From Micromonospora inositola (GTDB taxonomy: Bacteria; Actinomycetota; Actinomycetes; Mycobacteriales; Micromonosporaceae), in the NCBI RefSeq assembly GCF_900090285.1, contig NZ_LT607754.1, forward strand, positions 2,542,001 through 2,606,000: a stretch of DNA of 64,000 nucleotides, given 5' to 3'. The notes beneath the pieces are model-generated. The model searched no databases. It worked only from the letters and a program-made list of their open reading frames with translations, and was not told the origin of the DNA. Made by a program: the position numbers and the translations under genes. How positions within the stretch are numbered: the stretch's first letter is position 1; the number at the start of each line of letters is the position of its first letter. Shown one piece after another: positions 54,733-62,784 of the stretch.

Positions 54733-55152
54733 TCAGGCGCAGCGCACCAGCCGGAAGCGCTGGGTCAGCACCAGCGTGTCGTCATCGACGGTGAAGCCGG
54801 GGTCGTCGAGCTCTGCGCGCACTTCCGCGCTGTGCCAGAACGTCTCGTGCCCCGCCCGCCACTGCGCCACCGACTCATCACCCTCGCCCTCGTCGAGGGC
54901 GTGTTGCAGGTCAACATCGGCCAGCCGGACCACCCGCACCTCGGTCAGTTCGATCACCGCAACCCGCCGGTCTTCAGAGTCCACCACCGCCGATCGTTGG
55001 CCGACCTCCGGCAGCGGCTCGTTCGCGCGCTCGTATCCGAGCACCAGGGCGGAAGTCGAGGTCTTCGCGCCGGACAGGATCGCGGCCACTAGTTTGTCCC
55101 GTAGCGGCCCGGGAAACGCGAACTCCGCCCGCGGAAGATCATCGAGGTCCAT
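54733..55152 (-). CDS. ASCH domain protein
   Basis: 139 aa. The pattern LPRAEFAFPGPLRDKLVAAILSGAKTSTSALVLGYE, GQRSAVVDSEDRRVAVIELTEVRVVRLADVD and ESVAQWRAGHETFW matches the ASCH fold, a PUA-like RNA-binding module. Function is unknown; RNA modification or coactivation roles are proposed for the family. The start at 55152 is the first Met compatible with the domain; the ribosome-binding site is weak. Confidence 0.88.
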   Translation of the reverse strand: MDLDDLPRAEFAFPGPLRDKLVAAILSGAKTSTSALVLGYERANEPLPEVGQRSAVVDSEDRRVAVIELTEVRVVRLADVDLQHALDEGEGDESVAQWRAGHETFWHSAEVRAELDDPGFTVDDDTLVLTQRFRLVRCA

Positions 55153-55330
55153 GCCAGGAAGGGTACGCGAGCGGTTAGCTGCGAGTGACGTCTCGCTTAC
55201 AAGGCGCTTCCGGCAAGAGTCGCAGCGTCCGCTGACGTCCATGGGTTCGGATATCCGAGGCTGCACCGTCCGCGCTCGTCCGGCCTCGGCCGCCACTGCT
55301 GATGTCACCGGCTGATGTCAGGTCGCGGCT

Positions 55331-56374
55331 TCAGGTTCTGTTGGTTGCCGGTTGGGTCGGTCGCCTGCCGACTGTCCGCAGGTGCCGCAGCGCTTGCGCC
55401 CACGACCGGGGCAGCGTGGTCTCGTGGTAGGAGACGCCGTGCTCAATGCAGAACTGGCGGATCAGTGGCTGGGCGCGGCGCAGGTTCGGTCGGGGCATGC
55501 TGGGGAAGAGGTGGTGCTCGATCTGGTAGTTGAGCCCACCTAGCAGGACGTCGATGAGCCATCCACCACGCACGTTGCGAGAGGTGAGCACCTGCCGCCG
55601 CAGATAGTCGAGGCTGTCGGCTCGGTCAAGGATGGGCATGCCTTTGTGGTTGGGCGCAAACGAGCAACCCAGGTACAAGCCGAGCAGGCCCTGGTTGACC
55701 AGAATGAACACGATCGCCTGCGAGGTGTCCAGGAGCAGGAACACGGCCGTGAGATAGCCGCCGATGTGCAGGGCGAGCAGGCTGGCCTCGATCGGGCGGT
55801 GCTTGAGCCGGCCGCGGCCGAGCACCGCCTTGACGCTGGCGGCGTGCAGGTGCAGACCCTCCAGCAGCAGCAGGGGGAAGAACAGCGTGGCTTGGTGCCG
55901 GACGAACACCGCGCCGATTCCGCGCCGCGCCTCGGCCTGCCCGGAAGTGAACGACAAGGGCACCACCGCGATGTCCGGGTCATGGCCCTCAGTGTTGGGA
56001 TGGGCGTGGTGCCTGTTGTGCTTGTCCACCCACCACCCGTAACTGAGACCGATCAGCAGGTTACCGAACACCAGGCCGACAACGTCGTTGGCGCGGCGGG
56101 AGCGGAAGATCTGCCGATGCCCAGCGTCGTGGCCGATGAACCCCGCCTGAGCAAAGATCACCGCAACGAACGCCGCGAGCATGGTCTGCCACCATGACTG
56201 CCCGAGCCGGACGAACACCACGCCCGCCACGCCGAGGCAACCGAGCACCAACCCCATGCGCAACGCGTAGTGGCCTGGCCGCCGGTGCAGGAGTCCAGCA
56301 CCCCGCACGAGGCGGGACAGGTCAGCGTACTCACTGCCCCGCTCGCTGCGAGCACCAAGATTCGTGTCGCTCAC
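55331..56374 (-). CDS. Membrane fatty acid desaturase
   Basis: 347 aa, four or more membrane spans. The three histidine boxes for the di-iron centre are intact: GHDAGH (about residue 106), NRHHAHPN (about 142) and QIEHHLFP (about 291). The family introduces double bonds into acyl chains of lipids or acyl-CoA. GTG at 56374 has AGGAG eight bases upstream and gives the usual N-terminus. The gene lies between the two repeat-bounded segments, so it is probably resident. Confidence 0.92.
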   Translation of the reverse strand: MSDTNLGARSERGSEYADLSRLVRGAGLLHRRPGHYALRMGLVLGCLGVAGVVFVRLGQSWWQTMLAAFVAVIFAQAGFIGHDAGHRQIFRSRRANDVVGLVFGNLLIGLSYGWWVDKHNRHHAHPNTEGHDPDIAVVPLSFTSGQAEARRGIGAVFVRHQATLFFPLLLLEGLHLHAASVKAVLGRGRLKHRPIEASLLALHIGGYLTAVFLLLDTSQAIVFILVNQGLLGLYLGCSFAPNHKGMPILDRADSLDYLRRQVLTSRNVRGGWLIDVLLGGLNYQIEHHLFPSMPRPNLRRAQPLIRQFCIEHGVSYHETTLPRSWAQALRHLRTVGRRPTQPATNRT

Positions 56375-56841
56375 CCTCGTTACTCCTGAAAGCTGCACCA
56401 ATCGACACGTCCGGTCCGGCGATGTCGACCGCAAACCGACAGGCACGGGCCCTAGCAGGCGGGCCCACCGTCCGCAGCCGGTCCACGGCCAGCGATGCTG
56501 ATCCCGAGCCAGCGCACTCCACCGCAGGCTGCGACTCCCGCTGCGCTCGGCGCTCGGCCGTCCGAGATATCCGCACGGCGCCGCCCTCGTCATCCCACCG
56601 GCACTGGAAGACGTGATCGTGATTGCTGTGCCGCCCCAGTCCACATGGCGACCACCGCGCCAGGCCGCGGCTCCAGTCTCACTCATGGCTGCCCCTCGCG
56701 GAGCCCAAACGGCGGCTCACCGAGCAGCCATGGTTGCGGTGGCCCGTGGCTGCCATACAAGTCTGCCGATTAGGCGTCCGGCCTCCGTGGTCGAGTCGGA
56801 CAATCAGGGCCGTGCGGACACGTTGGGTTCAGGGAGCGATC
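56375..56841. other. Intergenic region upstream of desaturase and small membrane operon
   Basis: 467 bases with no gene I can support. It must hold the divergent promoters of the desaturase (leftward) and the 56842 gene (rightward). No clear operator or -10/-35 pair was identified. Confidence 0.4.
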
Positions 56842-57075
56842 ATGAGGCGCAGGAGCCACTCCAGCATTCGGCATGCGTTGATCCTCGCGTTCGGGGTGGG
56901 GGCGCTGACCGGGGCGACCGGCGCGCTGACACTGCAACGTCGCAGGCACGCGGGCGACATCCCAGCGGCTGATGTCGCCGGCCACCTGGGAGACACCGCC
57001 TTGCCGCCACTGGACTGGCGATCCGACGAACCCTCGCCGGGCTCGGTGAGAACGCCAGCGGTGCAGCAAGGCTGA
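56842..57075 (+). CDS. Small single-span membrane protein
   Basis: 77 aa. A basic start (MRRRSHSSIRHA) precedes one span (LILAFGVGALTGATGALTL) and a short extramembrane tail. GGGAGCGATC before ATG at 56842 is a good ribosome-binding site. It is followed after 89 bases by a holin-like protein and DUF3618, a set commonly found together in actinobacteria and thought to relate to the envelope. No family name is certain. Confidence 0.6.
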   Translation: MRRRSHSSIRHALILAFGVGALTGATGALTLQRRRHAGDIPAADVAGHLGDTALPPLDWRSDEPSPGSVRTPAVQQG

Positions 57076-57164
57076 CGGGGCCACCCAGCATCAGTCGGAC
57101 TTGTCCAACCACCGTCGTCGGCGTCGCTGGCCATTCCAGTACGCGAAAACTAGTGAGGGCACGA

Positions 57165-57596
57165 ATGCCAGAAGATTCCAGCGGCAGCTCTGGCGCTGCC
57201 TCTGCTGACACGCCGGTCGCTGAGCTGGTGCAGCGCGCCACCGAACAGATCACCCGGCTGGTCCGGGACGAGCTGACGATGGCCCGTGCGGAAATGACCG
57301 CGAAGGGCAAGCGAGCAGGCATGGGCGCCGGGTTGCTCGGCGGCGGCGCCATGCTCGGTTTCTATGGCGTTGGTGCCGTCGTCGCCGCAGCGGTGCTGAC
57401 CCTGGGCGCGTTCATGCCGGACGCGCTGGCCGCGCTCATCGTCGCAGTCATCCTGTTCATCGCCGCAGCAGTAGCGGCCCGGCGCGGAAAGAAGCAGGTC
57501 ACAAAGGCCATGCCGGCCACGCCGACGGCGACCAGGGACAGCGTGCAAGCAGACATCGAGACGATACGCGGCGCGGCAGGTCGGAGGCGGCCATGA
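57165..57596 (+). CDS. Phage-holin-like (DUF1469) membrane protein
   Basis: 143 aa. VAELVQRATEQITRLVRDELTMARAEMTAKGKRAGMGAGLLGGGAMLGFYGVGA, followed by two spans, fits the actinobacterial holin-3_6 / DUF1469 family. These are chromosomal envelope proteins, not prophage evidence. ATG at 57165 has GAGGG upstream; a GTG at 57153 is the alternative. It overlaps the DUF3618 gene by four bases. Confidence 0.85.
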   Translation: MPEDSSGSSGAASADTPVAELVQRATEQITRLVRDELTMARAEMTAKGKRAGMGAGLLGGGAMLGFYGVGAVVAAAVLTLGAFMPDALAALIVAVILFIAAAVAARRGKKQVTKAMPATPTATRDSVQADIETIRGAAGRRRP

Positions 57597-58063
57597 GCAC
57601 GGCAAGCCCAAGCGATCCGGATAAAGGTCGGCAGGACATCCAGCACACGCGGGCGGAGCTGGGGGAAACCGTCGCCGCCCTGGCGGCCAAGACCGACGTC
57701 AAGACCCGCCTCGGCGGCAAGGCCACCTCAGCGGCCGGTGGACTCCGGCAGCGCCTGACCACAGCCAGCCAGTCGGCGAAGACCTCGGCAACCCAGATGT
57801 TCCGCACGGTGAGCCAGAAAGCCTCCCAGCGCGCCGCGACCGCCAAGCAAAAGACCCGTCAGGCCATGGCCACGGCACGCGGCTCGGCCTCAGCCGGTAC
57901 CCAGACCACCGGCAAGACCGAGTCCACCGAGGTAACCTCCGCACGTGCCGTGACAGCGAAGGTCGGCACCGCGGTACGCGCCAAACCCATGCCGGTCCTC
58001 GCGGCCGCCGGCGCCGCAGCCGCCCTCACGATCGTGGCCTACCGACGCCGCCGGACGAGATGA
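57593..58063 (+). CDS. DUF3618 family protein
   Basis: 156 aa. It begins SDPDKGRQDIQHTRAELGETVAALAAKTDVKTRLGGKA, the typical DUF3618 head, and runs through a long Ala/Lys-rich helical segment to one C-terminal span (PVLAAAGAAAALTIVAYRRRR). Role unknown. It is translationally coupled to the holin-like gene. Confidence 0.88.
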   Translation: MSTASPSDPDKGRQDIQHTRAELGETVAALAAKTDVKTRLGGKATSAAGGLRQRLTTASQSAKTSATQMFRTVSQKASQRAATAKQKTRQAMATARGSASAGTQTTGKTESTEVTSARAVTAKVGTAVRAKPMPVLAAAGAAAALTIVAYRRRRTR

Positions 58064-58122
58064 CCAACGGCGCCGCTGCGACCGTGAGGCACATGAAGAA
58101 GGACCCCGTTGGCGCGTGGATG

Positions 58123-58476
58123 TTAACTAGCGCGGCCTGGCGCATCCGGAGGGTCTACGTCGGCCACGTTGAACAGGTGGGACAGGCCGGTGATCTCCAA
58201 GATTCGTCGCACAACCGGACTAGGCGAGATGGTGAGCTGGCGGTCCGTGTCGTCAATGGCGTTGTAGGCGTGGACGAGCGTGCCGAGCATGGTGGAGTCG
58301 ATGAAGGTAACTCTCGTCATGTCGATGCGCAGGTCGGTAAGGCTGGGCTGCTGGAGCTCGGCGTCGAGGAGTTGTCGCACGTCTCCGTCGGCGGCGAAGT
58401 CGAGTTCTCCCGCCAGCGTGATGACGCTGGCCGTACCGAGATGGTTGATCGTGTGTTGCCAGGCCGGCCCCTGCAT
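58123..58476 (-). CDS. STAS-domain anti-sigma-factor antagonist
   Basis: 117 aa, one STAS domain. ASVITLAGELDFAADGDVRQLLDAEL, then VTFIDSTMLGTLVHAYNAI with the phosphorylatable Ser61 after Asp60, fit SpoIIAA/RsbV-type antagonists. These bind a switch kinase when unphosphorylated and free a sigma factor. No partner kinase or sigma gene lies next to it. Confidence 0.9.
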   Translation of the reverse strand: MQGPAWQHTINHLGTASVITLAGELDFAADGDVRQLLDAELQQPSLTDLRIDMTRVTFIDSTMLGTLVHAYNAIDDTDRQLTISPSPVVRRILEITGLSHLFNVADVDPPDAPGRAS

Positions 58477-58830
58477 CGGCGCATCCTATCCGTGCAGGTG
58501 CCTACAGGCTTAGAGCGAACAAGATCAAAGCTGACTTGGGCCCGGTCTGCGCCCGTTGATCTTGCGCTCAGCGAAATACCTGGTCAAACATGATCGGCGT
58601 AGCCATCTGCCTCGTCGGCGTCGCCGTCATCATGAACGCCCCACGCGCCGGGTAGCTCCTCCTGGTGCTATTCCGATCCCTCGTTTGTAAGTTCTAGGCG
58701 TCTCGTCCAGCTCGGTCCGCGCCCGTCTGCCACCTCGGCCGTGGTCCGTCCCCGACCCCGTGCGTCCAGGTGTCGCCCCGTTGCTGTCGGTGTTGCTGTC
58801 GACAGCACCGGTAGCCTCAGGGCAGTATCA
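58477..58830. other. Non-coding stretch left of att copy 3
   Basis: It holds a split hairpin CAAGATCAA (58520-58528) / TTGATCTTG (58556-58564), a possible 21-codon ORF (58590-58655) with no ribosome-binding site, and repeat block A (58678-58811). No supportable gene. Confidence 0.4.
58678..58811. repeat. Repeat block A
   Basis: It begins CCCTCGTTTGTAAGTTCT and ends with the palindrome-containing TTGCTGTCGACAGCACCGG. A similar block lies at 61900-62038 in the same orientation; the opening 18 bases recur at 59581-59598. The internal part is diverged but aligns throughout. Confidence 0.6.
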
Positions 58831-58852
58831 GCAGTTCACCAACTACAGGTAG
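58831..58852. repeat. att-like core repeat, copy 3
   Basis: CAGTTCACCAACTACAGGTA with one more matching base on its left is identical to the yajQ end read on the minus strand at 53838-53858, but here lies on the plus strand with no yajQ coding before it. Confidence 0.65.
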
Positions 58853-59257
58853 GGCGGCCACGGCCGGCCTGGTGACCGGGCCGGCCACGCCCTGTTACCT
58901 GGGCAGACGTCGTCACCATTGGTTGTCGCTGGTCGCTCGCGATCGGCCTCTGACGGCCTGGTGACGGCCTGGCCCTGGTCGTCGTCGACCTGGCGCCCAT
59001 CCTGGCTCGCGTCGTCGCCACCGCGCACACGGTTTAGGAACGGTTTAGCCCTTGCGGCGCCGGCCTTCCTCCTACCAGCGCATACGCCCGAACTGTCGCC
59101 ACGGATGTGCTTGATCATTCCGCGCATGTTCCGGATCTTGCCGCTCCTCGGGAGCCACGTCGGCGACGTCCGCTTTGACGGGTAGGCCAGTGCGGCCGAC
59201 CGTGGGTCTCCTTCGGGCAGGTACCGACTCGGCCTCGCCCCCACGTAGCCTCCATAG
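58853..59257. other. Non-coding stretch right of att copy 3
   Basis: It contains the inverted arm-type repeat (58951-58970). No gene is supportable. It looks like the flank of an integrated element. Confidence 0.35.
58951..58970. repeat. Arm-type repeat near att copy 3 (inverted)
   Basis: TGACGGCCTGGTGACGGCCT is the reverse complement of AGGCCGTCACCAGGCCGTCA, matching the repeats at 51725 and 53719. Its place relative to the core matches that of copy 2. Confidence 0.45.
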
Positions 59258-59593
59258 ATGCCGGACATCTCTCCTCGACTCCGACGACGCATCAAAACCG
59301 ACTTCCCCCAACACGCCGACGTGGTGGTGAACCGGCTACACAGCCTCGATCAATTGGTCGCGGACTCCCGTCAGGATCCGGAACGGATGTTTGCAGCGGT
59401 TGTGCGCCTCGCCCAGGGCCGACCCGACAAGCTCGACCGTGCCACACGTCTGGCCCAAGACGACTGGCGTGATCTCCTGGTCGGAGCTGACTTCGGTACC
59501 GAAGACTGGCCCGCCCGCCTCTCCGCCTGGCTCGACGCTCCGGCACCGGCCGGTGGCAGTGCCCGTCGTGGCAGTCGGACCCCTCGTTTGTAA
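59258..59593 (+). CDS. Hypothetical protein with end rewritten by a repeat
   Basis: 111 aa, soluble, mostly helical: MPDISPRLRRRIKTDFPQHADVVVNRLHSLDQLVADSRQDPERMFAAVVRLAQGRPDKLDRATRLAQDDWRDLLVGADFGTEDWPARLSAWL. Small actinobacterial proteins with this pattern are known without function. The last residues (RTPRL and the stop) fall in the repeat opening at 59581, so the native C-terminus may be replaced. No good ribosome-binding site is seen. Confidence 0.65.
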   Translation: MPDISPRLRRRIKTDFPQHADVVVNRLHSLDQLVADSRQDPERMFAAVVRLAQGRPDKLDRATRLAQDDWRDLLVGADFGTEDWPARLSAWLDAPAPAGGSARRGSRTPRL

Positions 59594-59598
59594 GTTCT
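59581..59598. repeat. Short repeat, copy B
   Basis: CCCTCGTTTGTAAGTTCT, identical to 58678-58695 and one base from 61900-61917. Read in one frame each copy ends PRL then TAA. Confidence 0.6.
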
Positions 59599-59767
59599 GG
59601 GCACGCATCCCGTGCGGTACTTCGCCGTCTGCGCTCTCAGCGCAGACGGTCCGTGGATGTCGTGCGGGTACACCATCGTCTGTCACCGTTGCTACAGCGA
59701 TAGCTACACGTCGTCGCTACATCGTGGCGGTCGATCCGCGACTGCCGGGTGAAGGAGGTTGAACCGA

Positions 59768-60058
59768 GTGCTCGTCGAGATCGATGGCCGCGAGGTACGG
59801 GCCGAAGGCGACCTTCATCGGCGCCTCGGCTGCGCTCTCGACTTCTGGCCCTACTACGGTTCGAAACTGGATGCCCTGTGGGACCGGCTGAGCAGGGATG
59901 TCCCCCGCCCGGTCAGAGTGGTCTGGACGCACTGGCAGGTCAGCAAGAGGAACCTCGGAGCGCAGAGGTTCAAAAGGATCTGCGACCTCCTGCACGCCGT
60001 CCAAGCCGAGGACCAGGAGTTGGGCTACGACGAGCGGTTTGAGTTCGAGCTGCGGTGA
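59768..60058 (+). CDS. Barstar-family protein
   Basis: 96 aa. The sequence VEIDGREVRAEGDLHRRLGCALDFWPYYGSKLDALWDRLSRDVPRPVRVVWTHWQVSKRNLG fits the barstar fold (the LDFWPYYGxNLDALWD-type segment), and the length is normal. Barstar inhibits the ribonuclease barnase; no barnase-like gene is next to it. GTG at 59768 has AAGGAGG nine bases upstream, and TTG at 59759 is the alternative. Confidence 0.82.
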   Translation: MLVEIDGREVRAEGDLHRRLGCALDFWPYYGSKLDALWDRLSRDVPRPVRVVWTHWQVSKRNLGAQRFKRICDLLHAVQAEDQELGYDERFEFELR

Positions 60059-60491
60059 GCGCTTCGGTGTGAACGAGGCTTGGCGGCATCAACGGGCAAC
60101 GGCTGGTGTCATCCGGTACACGTCGCCGCAGCAAGCTCGGCGTTCCCTGTCGTCTGTTGCCATCAGTTGTCGACACGTTTGCTGCCTCCTGGCTGCTCGA
60201 CGCAGCCGGGCGGACCTCTTCCGGGCCAAGGAACATTCACTACTCGATGAGCCGCGGGAGGAAGGGGCTGGCCTGCCCGAACGGTGCGACAGCGTCCACG
60301 GGCGTCAGGCGTTGTTCGCGTCCGTCGTCCAGTCGGTCACTCAGCCGGGAGCGTCAGACGTTGAAGCGGAACTGAGACGGGCTTGTGGCCACCGATGATG
60401 ACCTGACCGAGGTGACCACCGGGGTGAGGGCATTCGGTGGCCACCAGTGGGGACATTCACATGGTCGCTGACAGGTGATAAGAACATCGCC
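60059..60491. other. Non-coding stretch with a ychF-end-like repeat
   Basis: 433 bases with no supportable gene. It contains TCAGACGTTGAAGCGGAACT at 60354-60373, annotated separately. Confidence 0.4.
60354..60373. repeat. ychF-end-like att core, copy 1
   Basis: TCAGACGTTGAAGCGGAACT recurs at 62496-62515 in direct orientation. Its reverse complement encodes FRFNV and a stop, the conserved C-terminus of the YchF GTPase (EFRFNV). No ychF gene is present here. Confidence 0.55.
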
Positions 60492-61859
60492 ATGGTGGGG
60501 AACCGATGGTGGCGCATCTGGCGTACGAGGTGGGTCGCGGGCGGGCTCGCGTTACTGGTCGTGGCGACCATCGCCAGCTTCGTCCTATTTCGTTCCACCG
60601 ACGCGACAGTGACCGCGTCCCCGTCCCTGCCACGCCGCCTCGGTGCGCCGGGCGTCTTTACGCCAGACGCACGTCATACGCCGATCGGGGCCGCCAGCGT
60701 CGTTTTTACAAGCAGGGCGTGGCGTCTGGACGGATCGGAATTCGACATCGCCCTCACCGGCTTGCGCAGCGATGCATACCGGACGCTACCGGAATCGTTT
60801 AACTCCACCGCGGGCATTACGGCGATCCTGTCTCCGAACGGGACACAGCTCGCGGTCGAGAACGGGATCGTTAACCTCGCCACCGGTGCGACGACGCGGT
60901 TGCCGCCGGACGGCGGCAACTACCGCCATCCTGAGGCGTGGTCACTGGACGGCCGGTATCTCGCGACGGTGACCTACACGCAGCCGGACTTCGAGGCGCC
61001 GGAGACGTTCGGCGGTGCGTGGACGTCACCGGTGACGCACGCGGTGCTGTCGGTCGTTGACACCTCGGACGGGCATGAGACAACGATCGCTGACGTAGAC
61101 ATGACGGCGAACTTCGACGGTTGGCTCGCCGCGTTCTCACCGGATGGCACGAAGCTCGCGTACCAGTCCGGCAACCGGATCGTCGTGGTTACCCCGGCGG
61201 GCGCCCCGATCGCCGCATTCGCCGTTCCCGCCGGCACCCGCATCGCCGGCAAGGGCGCATGGACCCGCGACGGAAGCGCGCTCGCCGTGGTTGCTGAGCG
61301 GCCGTGCGGCTGTGGGCGGACGTACGACGCGCGATGGACGCTCACTACACTCGATGCGTCGACCGGTGCGACCATGGGCACGGCTTACATCGTGGATGGC
61401 GTGGTGGCGATCCGGATCCTCGGTTGGACACATACCGGCCGCCCAGTGGTGGCGACGTATGACGCGGGGACGGCGGCCGACCTGGATCCGTCATATCAGA
61501 TCGTGGATTTCCGGCCGCATAGCGACGCCGGAATCGATCAAACAGGCCTGTACATGTCGGGCGTCGAGAATCTCGACAATGTCTTCGGGACCCGCGTCCT
61601 TGTCCTGGCTGCCGCTGGGGCGCCGCAGGTGCTGCTCGCATCCAGCTCGCCCGGCGCGGAGTCGGTGGACGTCGCCGACGATGTGGTCACGAAGAGCCTC
61701 AGCCGCACCGGCCATCCGCCTCTGGCCACCTTTGATCATATGGTCGAGGGAGCCGCGGCCGTCCTCTTCGCCGGCCTTGTCGCGGCGATCATCGTGCTCG
61801 TTCAGAGGCTCCACAGGTCTCGACGGCGCGGCCGTACGGGTCTCGCGTCCGGGTCCTGA
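60492..61859 (+). CDS. Membrane-anchored beta-propeller-like protein
   Basis: 455 aa. An N-terminal anchor (WVAGGLALLVVATIASFVLF, about 14-33) leads to an extracytoplasmic domain with repeated blade-like motifs: ILSPNGTQLAVENG, WSLDGRYLATV, FSPDGTKLAYQSG and WTRDGSALAVVAE, as in TolB/WD40-type propellers. A C-terminal span (VLFAGLVAAIIVLVQRL) and basic tail follow. ATG at 60492 is chosen; GTG at 60447 adds 15 residues. No sigma factor adjoins it, although such proteins often pair with one. Function unknown. Confidence 0.72.
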   Translation: MVGNRWWRIWRTRWVAGGLALLVVATIASFVLFRSTDATVTASPSLPRRLGAPGVFTPDARHTPIGAASVVFTSRAWRLDGSEFDIALTGLRSDAYRTLPESFNSTAGITAILSPNGTQLAVENGIVNLATGATTRLPPDGGNYRHPEAWSLDGRYLATVTYTQPDFEAPETFGGAWTSPVTHAVLSVVDTSDGHETTIADVDMTANFDGWLAAFSPDGTKLAYQSGNRIVVVTPAGAPIAAFAVPAGTRIAGKGAWTRDGSALAVVAERPCGCGRTYDARWTLTTLDASTGATMGTAYIVDGVVAIRILGWTHTGRPVVATYDAGTAADLDPSYQIVDFRPHSDAGIDQTGLYMSGVENLDNVFGTRVLVLAAAGAPQVLLASSSPGAESVDVADDVVTKSLSRTGHPPLATFDHMVEGAAAVLFAGLVAAIIVLVQRLHRSRRRGRTGLASGS

Positions 61860-62078
61860 CACAGCCCCGAACGGTGGCCGCGACCGGCGGGTTGTAGACC
61901 CCTCGCTTGTAAGTTCTGGGCGCTCCGTCCGGGCCGGTCCGCGCGTGTCTCTGACCTCGGCTCGTGGTCCATAGCTGTACGGCTTGGCCCCTCCCCGTCC
62001 GGCCTTGTTGCTGTCGCCGTTGCTGTCGACAGCACCGGGCGGCCTGCTCAGACGAGGGCTTCGCCGGCGCGGTCGCCC
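61860..62078. other. Intergenic stretch with repeat block C
   Basis: It holds the block C repeat (61900-62038). No gene. Confidence 0.35.
61900..62038. repeat. Repeat block C
   Basis: Homologous to block A (58678-58811): it opens CCCTCGCTTGTAAGTTCT and closes TTGCTGTCGACAGCACCGG. The single change in the opening relative to A and B is CGT to CGC, silent if the repeat is a coding end (PRL, stop). Confidence 0.6.
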
Positions 62079-62423
62079 TCAACTCCCGTATCCCGGCAAC
62101 CAAGGCAACGAATCGACCTCGGTCGTTCTCCCCTGCAAGACCATTGTGAACAGGTCCATCATCCCGGCCCGCGAGTAGCCATCCATGTACGGCGGGCCGC
62201 GGACCTCGTCGTGGTCCTCCCAGATCACAAGCCCTCGGCTTCCCGCGAACACCGACACGCTGTACCCAGCCTCGTTATCGCTGATCCACACGTCAGGATG
62301 CTCCGGGTCATCGACCTCTAGCTCATCCAGCAGGTCCGCGAGCTGGTCAACCGACGAAACGTCTTCGCCGCTTCCCCAACGATGCTGGATGGAGCAGCGA
62401 ACTGCACTCGGAGTGTCAGCCAT
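62079..62423 (-). CDS. Imm1-like immunity protein
   Basis: 114 aa, soluble, acidic. SVDQLADLLDELEVDDPEHPDVWISDNEAGYSVSVFAGSRGLVIWEDHDEVRGPPYMDGY fits the pattern of Imm1-type immunity proteins, which neutralise secreted toxins. The family call rests on pattern alone. No toxin gene is adjacent. ATG at 62423. Confidence 0.6.
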   Translation of the reverse strand: MADTPSAVRCSIQHRWGSGEDVSSVDQLADLLDELEVDDPEHPDVWISDNEAGYSVSVFAGSRGLVIWEDHDEVRGPPYMDGYSRAGMMDLFTMVLQGRTTEVDSLPWLPGYGS

Positions 62424-62495
62424 AGAAGCAATCCTCGCCTACGCCCAGAGCGCCCCCGCCCTCGGTGCCTACCCGCGACCTACCTTCCGTGGGAC

Positions 62496-62515
62496 TCAGA
62501 CGTTGAAGCGGAACT
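62496..62515. repeat. ychF-end-like att core, copy 2
   Basis: TCAGACGTTGAAGCGGAACT, identical to 60354-60373. The pair bounds 2.14 kb holding the propeller protein, block C and the Imm1-like gene. Confidence 0.55.
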
Positions 62516-62784
62516 AAGGGCCGCTACGCCGCCACCAGCGGCAACGGACTTCGACACCTGCTCACGGGGCGTCTCGGGCTGCCATCGTTGGTGGCTGGTT
62601 GACGACGTTTGACAGTGTCTTGTGCCCCCAGTGTGCCCCACACCGCCAGGGGCTGTGTCCAATCGCCCTGGTCTGCCGGTGCCGTGACCTGCGTCCAGCC
62701 GGCAACCCTCCCCGCCAGTCCCCGTCAACCCCCGCCGCGACCGGTCGGCCTGGCACGGATCTGGCACGCGTCGTCGCTTCCCTT

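Noticed and set aside
57165..57596. Prophage signal from a holin-like gene
   Set aside because: DUF1469 holin-like proteins with DUF3618 are chromosomal in actinobacteria, and no other phage gene lies nearby.
58590..58655. Possible 21-aa hydrophobic peptide MIGVAICLVGVAVIMNAPRAG
   Set aside because: No ribosome-binding site and too short to judge; mentioned in the intergenic entry only.
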